The notes: generated by a model from the letters alone, not told the origin. DNA of 64,000 nucleotides from Lachnospiraceae bacterium (GCA_017520425.1 JAFXFO010000027.1:62001-126000); one strand, 5' to 3'. Positions 8,117 through 17,310 are shown, numbered from the stretch's first letter. Numbers and translations: made by a program.

Positions 8117-9454
8117 ATGGAATCATTGTGGAAAAAAGAAACCGGGGAGCTACAGGCACAGGAAAGTCAGGGGAAGGAAACGTACGATGTAATTGTAATC
8201 GGAGCCGGTATGGCAGGCATACTTACAGCCTATTATTTGCAGGAAGCAGGCAAAAAGGTATTGGTGCTGGAGGCGAATGAGGTGGCCTCCGGTCAGACGG
8301 AGGGGACCACTGCCAAAATCACCTCCCAGCATGGTCTCAAATACAGTAAACTTTTAAGGAATGTGGACAGAGAGCGGGCGGAGGGCTATGCAAAGGCGAA
8401 TGAAGAGGCCATCAGAGAGTATGAACGGCTGATAAAGGAGCTGGGGATAGACTGTCAGTTTGAAAAGTGCACGGCGTATCTATATGCCACTGTGGACGAA
8501 AGAGTACTGAAAAAAGAGGCGAAAGCAGCTTCCCTGTTAGGGATTGATGCCTTTTACAGGGAGAAAACGGAGCTTCCCATTAAAGTGCTGGGAACGGTGG
8601 GCTTTCGCAACCAGGCATGTTTTCAACCCTTGGAATTTCTGAAGGTTCTTTGCCAAAAACTAACGGTTTTAGAATATAGAAAAGTGCTAAAAATCAAGGG
8701 ACAAGAGGTTATTACGGAGAACGGCACCTACACCGCAGACAAAATAGTGGTGGCTACTCATTACCCTATAAAAAATGTGCCCGGCTTCTATTTTTTACGT
8801 CAGCATCAGGAGAGAAGCTATGTGTTGGCACTGTCCGGCTGTAAGAAAATAAATGGCATGTATTTGGGGATTGACGGAGAGGAGATTTCTCTTCGACAGG
8901 CAGGAGAGTATTTGTTGCTTGGCGGTGCCGGACATCGAACAGGCAAGGAGAAACGCTGCTATGCCAGGGCCAAGCTGGAGGAATATGCAAGAAAATATTT
9001 CCCGGAAGCGACCGTAGAAGGCTTTTGGGCGGCACAGGATTGTATGCCCCATGACGGAATTCCTTTTATCGGCAGGTATTCATGGCTTACACCAAACCTT
9101 TATGTGGCTACCGGTTTTCAGAAATGGGGCATGACTTCATCCATGGTGGCGGCTCTGCTTCTTAGGGATGAAATTTGCGGAATGAAGAATCCCTATCGCC
9201 ATGTTTTCAGCCCCCAAAGATTTTTGATTCGGGCAGGAGGCTGGAAGTTTCTGATTGATGTGAAGGAAAGCATAAAAGGGATGCTGACAGGGCTTTTCTA
9301 TAAGAAAGCGCCCAGGTGTGCCCATTTGGGCTGCGGACTCCACTGGAATGCAGAGGAGGAAAGCTGGGATTGTCCCTGCCATGGTTCCCGATACGATAAA
9401 GATGGTAAAATATTGGATAATCCGTCGATGCGAAATTTAGAGAATAAATTGTAA
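8117..9454 (+). CDS. FAD-dependent oxidoreductase with C-terminal Rieske domain
   Basis: 445-residue two-part protein. The N-terminal DAO-type FAD domain has a dinucleotide fold at VIVIGAGMAGILTAYYL. The C-terminal Rieske [2Fe-2S] domain has CAHLGC and CPCHGSRYD, giving the Cys-X-His and Cys-X2-His ligands. The order matches the YhfW group of Bacillus, whose substrate is not known. The longest frame begins at 8036, but that part lies in the palindrome and terminator hairpin and has no ribosome binding site. I use ATG 8117, 21 codons before the FAD motif. Electron flow from a substrate through FAD to the cluster is inferred from the family. Confidence 0.85.
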   Translation: MESLWKKETGELQAQESQGKETYDVIVIGAGMAGILTAYYLQEAGKKVLVLEANEVASGQTEGTTAKITSQHGLKYSKLLRNVDRERAEGYAKANEEAIREYERLIKELGIDCQFEKCTAYLYATVDERVLKKEAKAASLLGIDAFYREKTELPIKVLGTVGFRNQACFQPLEFLKVLCQKLTVLEYRKVLKIKGQEVITENGTYTADKIVVATHYPIKNVPGFYFLRQHQERSYVLALSGCKKINGMYLGIDGEEISLRQAGEYLLLGGAGHRTGKEKRCYARAKLEEYARKYFPEATVEGFWAAQDCMPHDGIPFIGRYSWLTPNLYVATGFQKWGMTSSMVAALLLRDEICGMKNPYRHVFSPQRFLIRAGGWKFLIDVKESIKGMLTGLFYKKAPRCAHLGCGLHWNAEEESWDCPCHGSRYDKDGKILDNPSMRNLENKL

Positions 9455-9477
9455 AGTGACCGGGAATATGCTACAAT
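9449..9477 (+). promoter_or_regulatory. promoter of the zinc-ribbon protein gene
   Basis: TTGTAA (9449-9454, overlapping the oxidoreductase stop), 17-bp spacer, TACAAT (9472-9477), 39 bp before ATG 9516. Confidence 0.65.
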
Positions 9478-9515
9478 TTTCAAAGACAGTGATTTACGAA
9501 TGAGGAGGGAAAAGT

Positions 9516-11087
9516 ATGTTAGAATGTCCCGGTTGCGGAGGAAATATTACATTTCACATTGAGTCACAGCTGATGTTTTGCAAGTATTGTGATTCTTACT
9601 ATGAACCTTATGCCATCCATAAGGAAGTGGATGCGGAAAGTGTGGACTATTATGAAACAAAGGTATTTACTTGTCCACAGTGCGGCGGTGAAATCTTAGG
9701 TAATCATAATGAGGCGGCTACCTTTTGTACCTATTGCGGCAGTTCCACCATATTGTCAGAACGTATCAGCAAAGAGGAATGCCCGGATTATATTATCCCC
9801 TTTAAGAAAACAAAGGAAGATTGCAAGGAAGCTTACAGGAAAGCTATGAAGAAAGCAATTTTTGTGCCGAAGGAGTATAAGTCTGAGGAGTTTATCGACG
9901 GCTTCCGTGGCATCTATATGCCTTATTGGAATTATGAGTTTAAGCTGGATGGGAAGGTTCATCTGACGGCAAAAGAGGATATCCATCAGGAAGAGTATAC
10001 ATTAAGAAATATATTTCATGTGAAGGGAGAGTTGGATGATACCTTTCAAGGGGATGCCTATGATGCGTCTTTGAACTTTTATGACGATATCAGCATGGGA
10101 TTGGCCCCTTTTGATTTTCACTCTCATAAGCCATTTACGCCCTCCTTCTTAAGCGGATTTTATGCGGAATGTGCGGATGTGTCCAAGGAGGTTTATCTGG
10201 GGGAGGCAATGGAACTGGCACAGGAAGCTACTATGCATAAAATAACAACAAGCGAAGAGTTGAAAAGCTTTAAACTGGTTGGCTTGGCAGAGGGGGAAGT
10301 ACCCTTTCAGACCACTTTGGTGAAAGCGGCCAAAACTCTGTATCCTGTATGGTTTATGTCCTATCGGAACGGTGACAAGGTGGCTTATGCGGCGGTAAAT
10401 GGGCAGACCGGTAAGGTGGCTGCAGATATGCCGGTGGATAAGAAAAAGTATGTGGGGTATTCCATGCTTTTGGCCATTCCCCTGTTTTTGATACTGAATT
10501 TGTTGTTCACTTTTTCTCCTATGCAGATAACAACCCTTTGTGCAGTGTGTTTACTGGTGACATTGATATTGTATGCGTCGGAACTTCATGAGATATATTT
10601 AAAAGAGCAGTTTATCAGTGATAAAGCCCAAATGTACAAGAATCAAAGATATTTGGAATACGAAAGTGCATTTGACGGGAATCCGGTTTTTGAGTTTTTA
10701 AAAGAGAGTCTATACAAGGTGCTGGAAATAGTGGCGGCTTCCATTTCGGTGATATTGTCCGTATTGGTGTATTTGATTCCTTTTCTGCCCATATTAAACT
10801 GGTTGCTTTGGGGGATTTTGATAGCAGGGACTTTGGCATGTACCATTTATGCATTGGGACAGATTGAAAAGTTGGATTACAAGGCGAGCTTTCATACCTC
10901 TATGTTTAATATTGTGGTGATGTTTGGCGTTTTGATGACTGTGTTGATTCGGCCGGAAGCAGAGATTTGGTATTATGGGGCTTCCGTCCTGATGCTGGTT
11001 TTGGTGGTACTCAATTTTAATGAGATTTTGAATAATTATAACTATTTGGCAATGCGAAAAATGCCGCAATTCAGGAAAAAGGGGTGA
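9516..11087 (+). CDS. double zinc-ribbon membrane protein
   Basis: 523-residue protein of unknown role. Two zinc ribbons lie at the N-terminus: CPGCG...CKYC (residues ~4-25) and CPQCG...CTYC (~53-75). A ~200-residue soluble region (residues ~90-300) follows, with a conserved-looking YIIPFKKT and YMPYWNYEF. The C-terminal half has about six hydrophobic helices in three pairs. The arrangement resembles the TFIIB-type zinc-ribbon membrane proteins found in many Clostridia. GAGGAGG lies at the right distance from ATG 9516. The next small membrane protein gene starts a few bases after its stop. Confidence 0.75.
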   Translation: MLECPGCGGNITFHIESQLMFCKYCDSYYEPYAIHKEVDAESVDYYETKVFTCPQCGGEILGNHNEAATFCTYCGSSTILSERISKEECPDYIIPFKKTKEDCKEAYRKAMKKAIFVPKEYKSEEFIDGFRGIYMPYWNYEFKLDGKVHLTAKEDIHQEEYTLRNIFHVKGELDDTFQGDAYDASLNFYDDISMGLAPFDFHSHKPFTPSFLSGFYAECADVSKEVYLGEAMELAQEATMHKITTSEELKSFKLVGLAEGEVPFQTTLVKAAKTLYPVWFMSYRNGDKVAYAAVNGQTGKVAADMPVDKKKYVGYSMLLAIPLFLILNLLFTFSPMQITTLCAVCLLVTLILYASELHEIYLKEQFISDKAQMYKNQRYLEYESAFDGNPVFEFLKESLYKVLEIVAASISVILSVLVYLIPFLPILNWLLWGILIAGTLACTIYALGQIEKLDYKASFHTSMFNIVVMFGVLMTVLIRPEAEIWYYGASVLMLVLVVLNFNEILNNYNYLAMRKMPQFRKKG

Positions 11088-11092
11088 AGGAA

Positions 11093-11362
11093 ATGGGAAA
11101 GAAAATAGGAAAAATATTACTATTGTTTACCGGAGCTGTTTTGGTAGTGATTTTGTCAGATAAGTTACATATACCCATGAAATATTTCAGTAACGGACTG
11201 TTGGCACTGGGCATAGCTTTTATCATTAATTTTCTGGTTCTTCAGAAAACTTCAAGGAGAAGAGTATTAAAGAAACAAGAACGATTGGAGGCTGTCAAGC
11301 ATACCCATTCCTTTGAAAATGTGACAGTGAAGCTGGTTAGCAGCACCATGATAAGAAAATAG
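11093..11362 (+). CDS. small two-helix membrane protein
   Basis: 89 residues, unrecognised. There are two hydrophobic helices (residues ~7-24 and ~35-52) and a basic C-terminal half (KKTSRRRVLKKQERLE). ATG 11093 follows the upstream stop by 5 bp with AAGGGG before it, so it is probably co-translated with the zinc-ribbon protein. A GTG at 11084 is a less likely start. Confidence 0.65.
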   Translation: MGKKIGKILLLFTGAVLVVILSDKLHIPMKYFSNGLLALGIAFIINFLVLQKTSRRRVLKKQERLEAVKHTHSFENVTVKLVSSTMIRK

Positions 11363-11398
11363 GAATCTAAAAACTTTCTTAAGATTTTGAATAAGAGT

Positions 11399-11426
11399 TT
11401 GCTGAAAGAGGCGAGTGTGTTATACT
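11399..11426 (+). promoter_or_regulatory. promoter of the HD-domain gene
   Basis: TTGCTG (11399-11404), 16-bp spacer, TATACT (11421-11426), 35 bp before ATG 11461. Confidence 0.6.
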
Positions 11427-11460
11427 TTGGTAGCACATGCAACATGAAAAGAGGAGTATT

Positions 11461-12120
11461 ATGAAGATTACATATCAGGATTTAGTAAAGAATGAAGCTA
11501 TAAAAACATATATACAAAAGGCAGATGAATCCCTGACTGCATTAGGCTATACGGAGCATAGTTTTGCCCATGTGACCAGGGTGGCGATGTTAGCCAGTGA
11601 TATTTTACTTACTTTAGGATACAGCGAAAGAGAAGCGGAGCTTGCGAAAATGGCCGGTTATCTCCACGATATCGGCAATGTGATCAATCGTATTGATCAT
11701 GCCCAGTCCGGTGCGGTGATGGCTTTCCGTATTTTGGATAATATGGGCGCAGACCCGGAGGATATTGCCACCATCGTGACAGCCATCGGCAATCATGATG
11801 AGTCTACGGCATTTCCCGTGAATGCGGTAGCTGCCGCTTTGATATTGGCGGATAAGACGGATGTACGTTATACCCGTGTGAGAAATCAGGATTATTCCCA
11901 GTTTGATATTCATGACAGGGTGAACTATTCCGTGAAAAAGAGTGAAGTGGAAGTAATAAAGGACCGGCACATAAAACTGGAGCTGACCATCGAAACCAAA
12001 ATGTGTACGGTGATGGATTATTTTGAAATTTTCTTAAACCGTATGCTTCTTTGCAGAAAAGCAGCAGAGAAGCTGGGAGTGCCGTTTCTGCTGGTGATTA
12101 ACGGACAGAGATTGATATAA
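11461..12120 (+). CDS. HD-domain phosphohydrolase
   Basis: 219-residue single-domain HD protein. The metal ligands are visible as HSFAHVTRV (first His), YLHDIGN (HD pair) and a later NHDEST. Such proteins hydrolyse phosphomonoesters or nucleotides, but this small group has no assigned substrate. The start is ATG 11461, with GAGGAG five bases before it; the longer frame from 11437 would place this site in the gene. It has its own promoter and stands alone between unrelated genes. Confidence 0.82.
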   Translation: MKITYQDLVKNEAIKTYIQKADESLTALGYTEHSFAHVTRVAMLASDILLTLGYSEREAELAKMAGYLHDIGNVINRIDHAQSGAVMAFRILDNMGADPEDIATIVTAIGNHDESTAFPVNAVAAALILADKTDVRYTRVRNQDYSQFDIHDRVNYSVKKSEVEVIKDRHIKLELTIETKMCTVMDYFEIFLNRMLLCRKAAEKLGVPFLLVINGQRLI

Positions 12121-12155
12121 AAAATCTCTTTAATATGAAAGGGTGATATGTTATA

Positions 12156-13166
12156 ATGGAGACGAATCAGAAGAACGAACAAAAGAAAAGTATTATGACA
12201 ACCGTATTCGTCGCAATGGGAATTGTTTTATTGCTTTGTATCCTGGCCATTTCTTTGTTGGGAAAGGAGATTTACCAACTAAAGAAGCAATGGGGAACAA
12301 TCCGTTCAGATGTTACCGCAACAGATGGCCGGGCGGAAGTGGTTGAAGAGGATAATTCGGCGGAAGTACCCGAGCAGTCGGCACCGGAAACTGTGATAAC
12401 AGAAGTCCCGGGAGAGGAAAGCGTACAGGAGCCGGAAGCCAAGCATAAGGTGTATCTGACCTTTGATGATGGACCCAGTAAGCAAACAGAAGCTGTTTTG
12501 GACATTTTGGATGAATATGGTGTGAAGGCTACCTTCTTTGTGGTAGGCAAAGAAGGAGAGAATGTGGCGAAGCGCCTGCAAATGATCTATGAGCGGGGCC
12601 ATACTTTAGGCATGCATTCCTATTCCCATGATTATAGTGATATTTACGAGTCTGTGGATGCATTTCGGGCAGATTTTTTGAAAAGCAAGCAATATATTTA
12701 TGAGGCTACGGGTGTGGAGACCAAGGTGTTCCGTTTTCCCGGAGGCAGTTCCAACCGTCTGGGTAAGACGGATATGAATCTGATAGTAGAGTTTTTGAAG
12801 GAACAGGGTGTGGAGTACTATGATTGGAATATTTCTTCCGGTGACGGTGGCGGTACGTTGATGCCTGTGGAGGTCATCGTAGAGAATTGTACCAAGAATA
12901 TACAGCGATATGATACCTCCATTATTCTGATGCACGATTCTGCCTTGAAGACCACTACGGTAGAAGCATTACCCCAAATTCTGGAAACCATACTGGCTAT
13001 GGAGGATACAGTGATTCTGCCGATTACGGCGAATTCCCAGCCGGTACACCATGTGATAAAGCCTTGGGAGAAACCGAAGGAGGAAGTAACGGTTTCTAAA
13101 GAAGAGGATATGACAGTATCTCAAGACACGGAAGATAAGGAAGAGAAAAAGGAGATTTCAAAATGA
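12156..13166 (+). CDS. polysaccharide deacetylase (NodB domain), membrane anchored
   Basis: 336-residue carbohydrate esterase family 4 protein, probably removing acetyl groups from peptidoglycan or another surface glycan outside the cell. An N-terminal anchor helix (~residues 15-35) is followed by a Glu/Pro-rich linker. The NodB domain has TFDDGPS (catalytic Asp and metal Asp), the metal His pair in HSYSHDY, and RFPGGSSN. The last ~40 residues are acidic and low in complexity. Its stop overlaps the pyrH start by 4 bases (ATGA), so it opens the housekeeping operon. Confidence 0.88.
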   Translation: METNQKNEQKKSIMTTVFVAMGIVLLLCILAISLLGKEIYQLKKQWGTIRSDVTATDGRAEVVEEDNSAEVPEQSAPETVITEVPGEESVQEPEAKHKVYLTFDDGPSKQTEAVLDILDEYGVKATFFVVGKEGENVAKRLQMIYERGHTLGMHSYSHDYSDIYESVDAFRADFLKSKQYIYEATGVETKVFRFPGGSSNRLGKTDMNLIVEFLKEQGVEYYDWNISSGDGGGTLMPVEVIVENCTKNIQRYDTSIILMHDSALKTTTVEALPQILETILAMEDTVILPITANSQPVHHVIKPWEKPKEEVTVSKEEDMTVSQDTEDKEEKKEISK

Positions 13167-13858
13167 AAAGAATTATGTTAAAATTAAGTGGTGAGGCATT
13201 GGCCGGTGAGAAAAAGACCGGATTTGACGAGGATACCGTCAGAGGTGTGGCACTGCAGGTAAAGCAATTAGTAGACGATGGCATGGAAGTAGGTATTGTA
13301 ATCGGCGGTGGTAATTTCTGGAGAGGACGTACCAGCAAGAATATTGACCGAACCAAGGCAGACCAGATTGGTATGTTGGCTACGATTATGAACTGTATCT
13401 ATGTTTCGGAGATTTTCCGTTCTGTAGGCATGGATACCAATATTTTGACTCCTTTTGAGTGCGGATCCTTTACCAAGCTGTTTTCCAAGGACCGTGCCAA
13501 TAAATATTTTGCCAAGGGCAATGTAGTATTTTTCGCAGGCGGTACAGGACATCCCTATTTCTCAACCGATACCGGTGTGGTGCTGAGAGCTATTGAAATC
13601 GATGCAGAGGTCATTTTGTTGGCAAAGGCTATCGATGGTGTATACGACAGTGACCCTGAGAAGAATCCTAACGCTAAGAAATACGACGAAATCTCTATTG
13701 ATGATGTGGTAGAGCAGAATCTGCAAGTTGTGGATATGACCGCTTCCATTCTGGCAAGAGACAACCGTATGCCTATGTGGGTATTCGGTTTGAACGAAGA
13801 GAACAGCATTGTAAATACATTAAAAGGAAAGTTTAACGGTACGAAGGTTACCGTCTAA
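13163..13858 (+). CDS. pyrH: UMP kinase
   Basis: 231-residue hexameric amino-acid-kinase-fold UMP kinase making UDP for nucleic acid and cell-wall precursors. Motifs are LKLSGEALAG at the N-terminus, GGGNFWRG for phosphate binding, and the nucleotide loop near VYDSDPEKNPNAKKYD. The length is slightly short of the usual ~235-240 but complete. It starts inside the deacetylase stop codon and is followed by frr, the standard bacterial order. Confidence 0.96.
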   Translation: MKRIMLKLSGEALAGEKKTGFDEDTVRGVALQVKQLVDDGMEVGIVIGGGNFWRGRTSKNIDRTKADQIGMLATIMNCIYVSEIFRSVGMDTNILTPFECGSFTKLFSKDRANKYFAKGNVVFFAGGTGHPYFSTDTGVVLRAIEIDAEVILLAKAIDGVYDSDPEKNPNAKKYDEISIDDVVEQNLQVVDMTASILARDNRMPMWVFGLNEENSIVNTLKGKFNGTKVTV

Positions 13859-13883
13859 ATAAAGAGAATCAGGAGGAATGACA

Positions 13884-14435
13884 ATGGACGCAAGATTACA
13901 GCAATATGAAGACAAAATGAGGAAAGCTTACGAGTACTTGGAATCTGACTATATGGGTATCAGAGCAGGACGTGCGAATCCCCATGTACTTGACAAATTA
14001 CGTGTAGATTATTACGGCACTCCTACCCCTATTCAGCAGGTGGGCAATGTAACTGTTCCCGAAGCAAGAATTATCCAGATTGCACCTTGGGAGAAGTCAA
14101 TGATTCGTGAAATCGAGAAGGCGATTATGACTTCCGATATCGGTATCAACCCTTCCAACGATGGTAGCGTAATCAGACTGGTATTCCCTGAGCTTACCGA
14201 GGAACGCAGAAAAGACCTTGTAAAGGATGTAAAGAAGAAAGCAGAAGAAGCTAAGGTGGCTGTACGTAACATCAGACGTGATGGTAACGATATGTTAAAG
14301 AAGCTTGGTAAGACCGAAGTTTCAGAGGATGAAATCAAGGTAATGGAAGACCAGCTTCAGAAGCTGACTGACAAGTTTGTAAAAGAAATCGATACTTTGA
14401 TGGATGAGAAGTCAAAGGAAATCATGACCGTATAA
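13884..14435 (+). CDS. frr: ribosome recycling factor
   Basis: 183 residues; it splits post-termination 70S ribosomes together with EF-G. Recognisable are GIRAGRANPHVLDKL, IQIAPWE and the helical hairpin ending KEIDTLMDEKSKEIMTV. I choose ATG 13884 (7 bases after AGGAGG) over ATG 13878 (1 base after it). It lies 25 bp after pyrH and is followed by a strong terminator. Confidence 0.96.
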   Translation: MDARLQQYEDKMRKAYEYLESDYMGIRAGRANPHVLDKLRVDYYGTPTPIQQVGNVTVPEARIIQIAPWEKSMIREIEKAIMTSDIGINPSNDGSVIRLVFPELTEERRKDLVKDVKKKAEEAKVAVRNIRRDGNDMLKKLGKTEVSEDEIKVMEDQLQKLTDKFVKEIDTLMDEKSKEIMTV

Positions 14436-14440
14436 GATGG

Positions 14441-14470
14441 AAAACGGACATCGCCTGGTGTCCGTTTTTT
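14441..14470 (+). terminator. intrinsic terminator after frr
   Basis: AAAACGGACA / TGTCCGTTTT arms around a short loop, ending in TTTTTT. Some readthrough would be needed if uppS is served by the same promoter. Confidence 0.9.
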
Positions 14471-14511
14471 AAACTATGGGAAAATGTGCGAGTACAGTAG
14501 TGGATTTTAGG

Positions 14512-14558
14512 AAGAATTGCGAAGCAATTCTTGTAATTGTCGCCGCCGGGCGACAATT
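14512..14558. repeat. two adjacent short hairpins before uppS
   Basis: AAGAATTGC-gaa-GCAATTCTT (14512-14532) is followed at once by AATTGTCGCC-gccg-GGCGACAATT (14535-14558). Both are perfect. They sit in the 111-bp gap between the frr terminator and uppS and may be regulatory or a small palindromic repeat; GGCGACAATTTT recurs at ~55250. Confidence 0.55.
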
Positions 14559-14581
14559 TTGGCAGGAAGGATTTGTATATC

Positions 14582-15301
14582 ATGAGTAATGAGTTAAAAA
14601 TACCGCAGCATGTGGCCATAATCCTGGATGGAAACGGAAGATGGGCAAAGGCAAAGGGCATGCCCCGTAATTACGGACATATTCAGGGGGCTAAAACAGT
14701 GGAAGTGATTTGTGAGGAAGCCTATAAGATGGGGATACAGTATCTGACCGTATATGCTTTTTCCACAGAAAACTGGAACCGCCCTAAAGACGAGGTGGAA
14801 GCCTTGATGAAGTTGCTTCGTAACTATATGAAGACCTGTTTGAAAACGGCGGCTAAGAATCGTATGTGTGTGCGTGTGATTGGAGATAAGAGTGGTTTGG
14901 ATGAAGATATCCGTACTCGTATACAGGAACTGGAGGAGGCCACAAAGGATAATGACGGTCTTCATTTTCAGATAGCCATTAATTACGGCGGCAGGGATGA
15001 AATGGTACGTGCCATGCGTCAGATGGCTAAACAGGTGCAGGAAGGAAAGTTGGAACCTGCTGATATCAGCGAGGAATATTTTGCGCAGTGTTTGGATACA
15101 CATGACCTTCCGGAGCCGGATTTGCTGATTCGTACCTGTAATGAGCAGCGTATTTCCAACTTCCTGTTGTGGCAGCTGGCTTATACAGAGTTTTATTTTA
15201 CACCGGTACCATGGCCGGATTTTTCAAAAGAAGAATTGGAAAAGGCTATTGATGCATATAATCATAGAGACAGAAGATATGGCCTGATAAAGGAGGAATA
15301 A
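14582..15301 (+). CDS. uppS: undecaprenyl diphosphate synthase
   Basis: 239-residue cis-prenyltransferase making the C55 lipid carrier of cell-wall synthesis. The catalytic Asp is in ILDGNGRWAK, followed by AFSTENWNRP and NYGGRDEM. The diphosphate-binding block is LIRTCNEQRISNFLLWQ; the usual residues after RT are Ser/Gly-Gly, here Cys-Asn, but the conserved Glu and Arg remain. AGGAAGG precedes ATG 14582. It ends 2 bp before cdsA. Confidence 0.95.
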   Translation: MSNELKIPQHVAIILDGNGRWAKAKGMPRNYGHIQGAKTVEVICEEAYKMGIQYLTVYAFSTENWNRPKDEVEALMKLLRNYMKTCLKTAAKNRMCVRVIGDKSGLDEDIRTRIQELEEATKDNDGLHFQIAINYGGRDEMVRAMRQMAKQVQEGKLEPADISEEYFAQCLDTHDLPEPDLLIRTCNEQRISNFLLWQLAYTEFYFTPVPWPDFSKEELEKAIDAYNHRDRRYGLIKEE

Positions 15302-15303
15302 AG

Positions 15304-16119
15304 ATGCTGACCAGATGTATCAGTGGAGCAATATTGGCGGTGCTGGCACTCGTTTTTATGTATGTGGGAGGTCCCGTTCTGGCGATTGTATTGCTGCTCA
15401 CTTCTTTGGTGGCTTATAAAGAGCTGACCAATGCATTGAAAGTAAATAAGGGGGAGAAAAAGTTTTGCGCATTGGAAATCATCGGTTTGCTGGGCGTGGT
15501 GCTGTATTATCTGGCGGTTTATTTCGGAGATGATACCTTCCTGTTAATGAGCATTGTGGGAGTGTTTATGGCGGAAATGTTCTGCTATGTAATCACCTTC
15601 CCGAGATACCGTGCAGAGCAGGTAGTGTCTTCCATCTTTTCTTTCCTGTATGCACCGGTTATGTTGTCCTTTGTTTATCTGACTCGTAATACGGAATACG
15701 GTGTGTATATGGTATGGTTGATTCTTCTCAGCTCATGGGTATGTGATACCTGCGCTTATTTTGTGGGAGTGACTATTGGAAAGAAGCGTATTTTCCCTGT
15801 ATTAAGCCCTAAGAAATCCTTAGAGGGCTGTATCGGCGGTGTGGCAGGCTCTGCAATTGTAGGCGGTTTGTATGCCTTTATATTCTTACGGGATGTTATG
15901 CCGGGAGAAAATATTGTGTGGGCAGTGGTATTTATTTGCGCGGCCGGTGCCATAATGAGTATGGTGGGTGATTTAGCAGCGTCAGCCATTAAGAGAAACC
16001 ATGAGATTAAGGATTACGGCAAGCTGATTCCCGGTCACGGAGGAATTATGGACCGTTTTGACAGTATGATTGTGACGGCACCCATGATATACTTTTTGTG
16101 TGTATTGATGATATTTTAA
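15304..16119 (+). CDS. cdsA: phosphatidate cytidylyltransferase
   Basis: 271-residue integral membrane enzyme that makes CDP-diacylglycerol for phospholipids. About eight hydrophobic helices and the C-terminal CTP_transf_1 signature (SAIKRNHEIKDYGKLIPGHG, MDRFDS) are present. An AGGAGG site lies in the end of uppS. The dxr ribosome binding site follows its stop directly. Confidence 0.95.
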   Translation: MLTRCISGAILAVLALVFMYVGGPVLAIVLLLTSLVAYKELTNALKVNKGEKKFCALEIIGLLGVVLYYLAVYFGDDTFLLMSIVGVFMAEMFCYVITFPRYRAEQVVSSIFSFLYAPVMLSFVYLTRNTEYGVYMVWLILLSSWVCDTCAYFVGVTIGKKRIFPVLSPKKSLEGCIGGVAGSAIVGGLYAFIFLRDVMPGENIVWAVVFICAAGAIMSMVGDLAASAIKRNHEIKDYGKLIPGHGGIMDRFDSMIVTAPMIYFLCVLMIF

Positions 16120-16142
16120 AGGATATACAAGAGGTTTTTGCG

Positions 16143-17288
16143 ATGAAAAAGATAGCAATTCTGGGCTCCACCGGTTCTATCGGTACCCAGACATTAGATA
16201 TTGTAAGAAATTTTAAGGATGAGTTGGAAGTGGTAGCTATGGCTGCCGGAACCAATGTGGATTTAATGGAGAAGCAGGTCAGAGAGTTCTGCCCCAAAGT
16301 AGTCACCATGTGGGAAGAAAAGGCAGCAGCGGAGTTGAAAAGCCGTCTTCAGGATATGGAGATTACCATACTTACCGGTATGGACGGTCTGTTAGAGATC
16401 GCGGTGCTTCCGGAGGTAGAGGTGTTGGTGACTGCTATCGTAGGTATGATAGGAATCCGTCCTACTATTGAAGCCATCAAAGCGGGCAAGGATATTGCCC
16501 TTGCCAATAAGGAGACTCTTGTGTGTGCAGGACATATTATTATGCCCCTGGCCAAGAAGCATAATGTGGCTATTTTGCCGGTAGATAGCGAGCACAGCGC
16601 TATTTTCCAGTCTTTAAACGGAGAGCCTAAGAATCGAATCAGTAAGATTTTATTGACCGCATCCGGCGGACCCTTCCGTGGGAAAACAAGAGCGCAATTA
16701 GGCAATATTCAAGTGGAGGATGCTTTGAAGCATCCCAACTGGGCTATGGGCAGAAAGATTACCATAGATTCTTCCACTTTGGTAAATAAGGGACTTGAGG
16801 TGATGGAGGCTAAATGGCTCTTTGGTGTGGAACCGGAGCAGATACAGGTGGTAGTTCATCCCCAAAGTATCATCCACTCCATGGTAGAATATGTGGATGG
16901 TGCAGTGATAGCACAGCTGGGACTTCCGGATATGAAGCTTCCCATTCAGTACGCATTATTCTATCCTGACAGAAGAGTGATGAATGAAAAGAAGCTGGAC
17001 TTTTTCGAATTGCAGAATATGACCTTTGAGAAGCCGGATACGGAGACCTTTTACGGCTTAAAGCTGGCTTACGAAGCTTTGGAAACCGGTGGAAATGTTC
17101 CCACCATTTACAATGCGGCCAATGAAAAGTCAGTGGCCTTATTCCTGGAGAAGAAGATTTCTTATTTACAGATACCGGAGATGATAGAGCGCTCCATGAG
17201 AAAGATAAAGCGGATAGACAATCCGGATGTGGCGCAGATTCTGGAGACGGAAGCAGAGGTATATGAATATATCTTAAGTTTGATATAA
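16143..17288 (+). CDS. dxr: 1-deoxy-D-xylulose 5-phosphate reductoisomerase
   Basis: 381 residues; the NADPH-dependent second step of the MEP isoprenoid pathway. The NADPH loop is GSTGSIGTQTLDIV, the metal site is DSEHSAIFQ, and NKETLVCAG and SSTLVNKGLEV are conserved. Start ATG 16143 has GAGG 8 bases upstream; a longer frame from 16098 would overlap cdsA. With uppS in the same operon it links isoprenoid supply to carrier-lipid synthesis. Confidence 0.96.
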   Translation: MKKIAILGSTGSIGTQTLDIVRNFKDELEVVAMAAGTNVDLMEKQVREFCPKVVTMWEEKAAAELKSRLQDMEITILTGMDGLLEIAVLPEVEVLVTAIVGMIGIRPTIEAIKAGKDIALANKETLVCAGHIIMPLAKKHNVAILPVDSEHSAIFQSLNGEPKNRISKILLTASGGPFRGKTRAQLGNIQVEDALKHPNWAMGRKITIDSSTLVNKGLEVMEAKWLFGVEPEQIQVVVHPQSIIHSMVEYVDGAVIAQLGLPDMKLPIQYALFYPDRRVMNEKKLDFFELQNMTFEKPDTETFYGLKLAYEALETGGNVPTIYNAANEKSVALFLEKKISYLQIPEMIERSMRKIKRIDNPDVAQILETEAEVYEYILSLI

Positions 17289-17310
17289 AGATAAGAAAGA
17301 GAGAATAATT

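Noticed and set aside
12143..12346. Plus-strand frame at the start of the deacetylase gene
   Set aside because: It overlaps the deacetylase in another phase and encodes no recognisable protein.
14594..15103. 169-codon minus-strand frame opposite uppS
   Set aside because: It is antisense to a conserved gene and has Ile/Leu/His-rich shadow composition.
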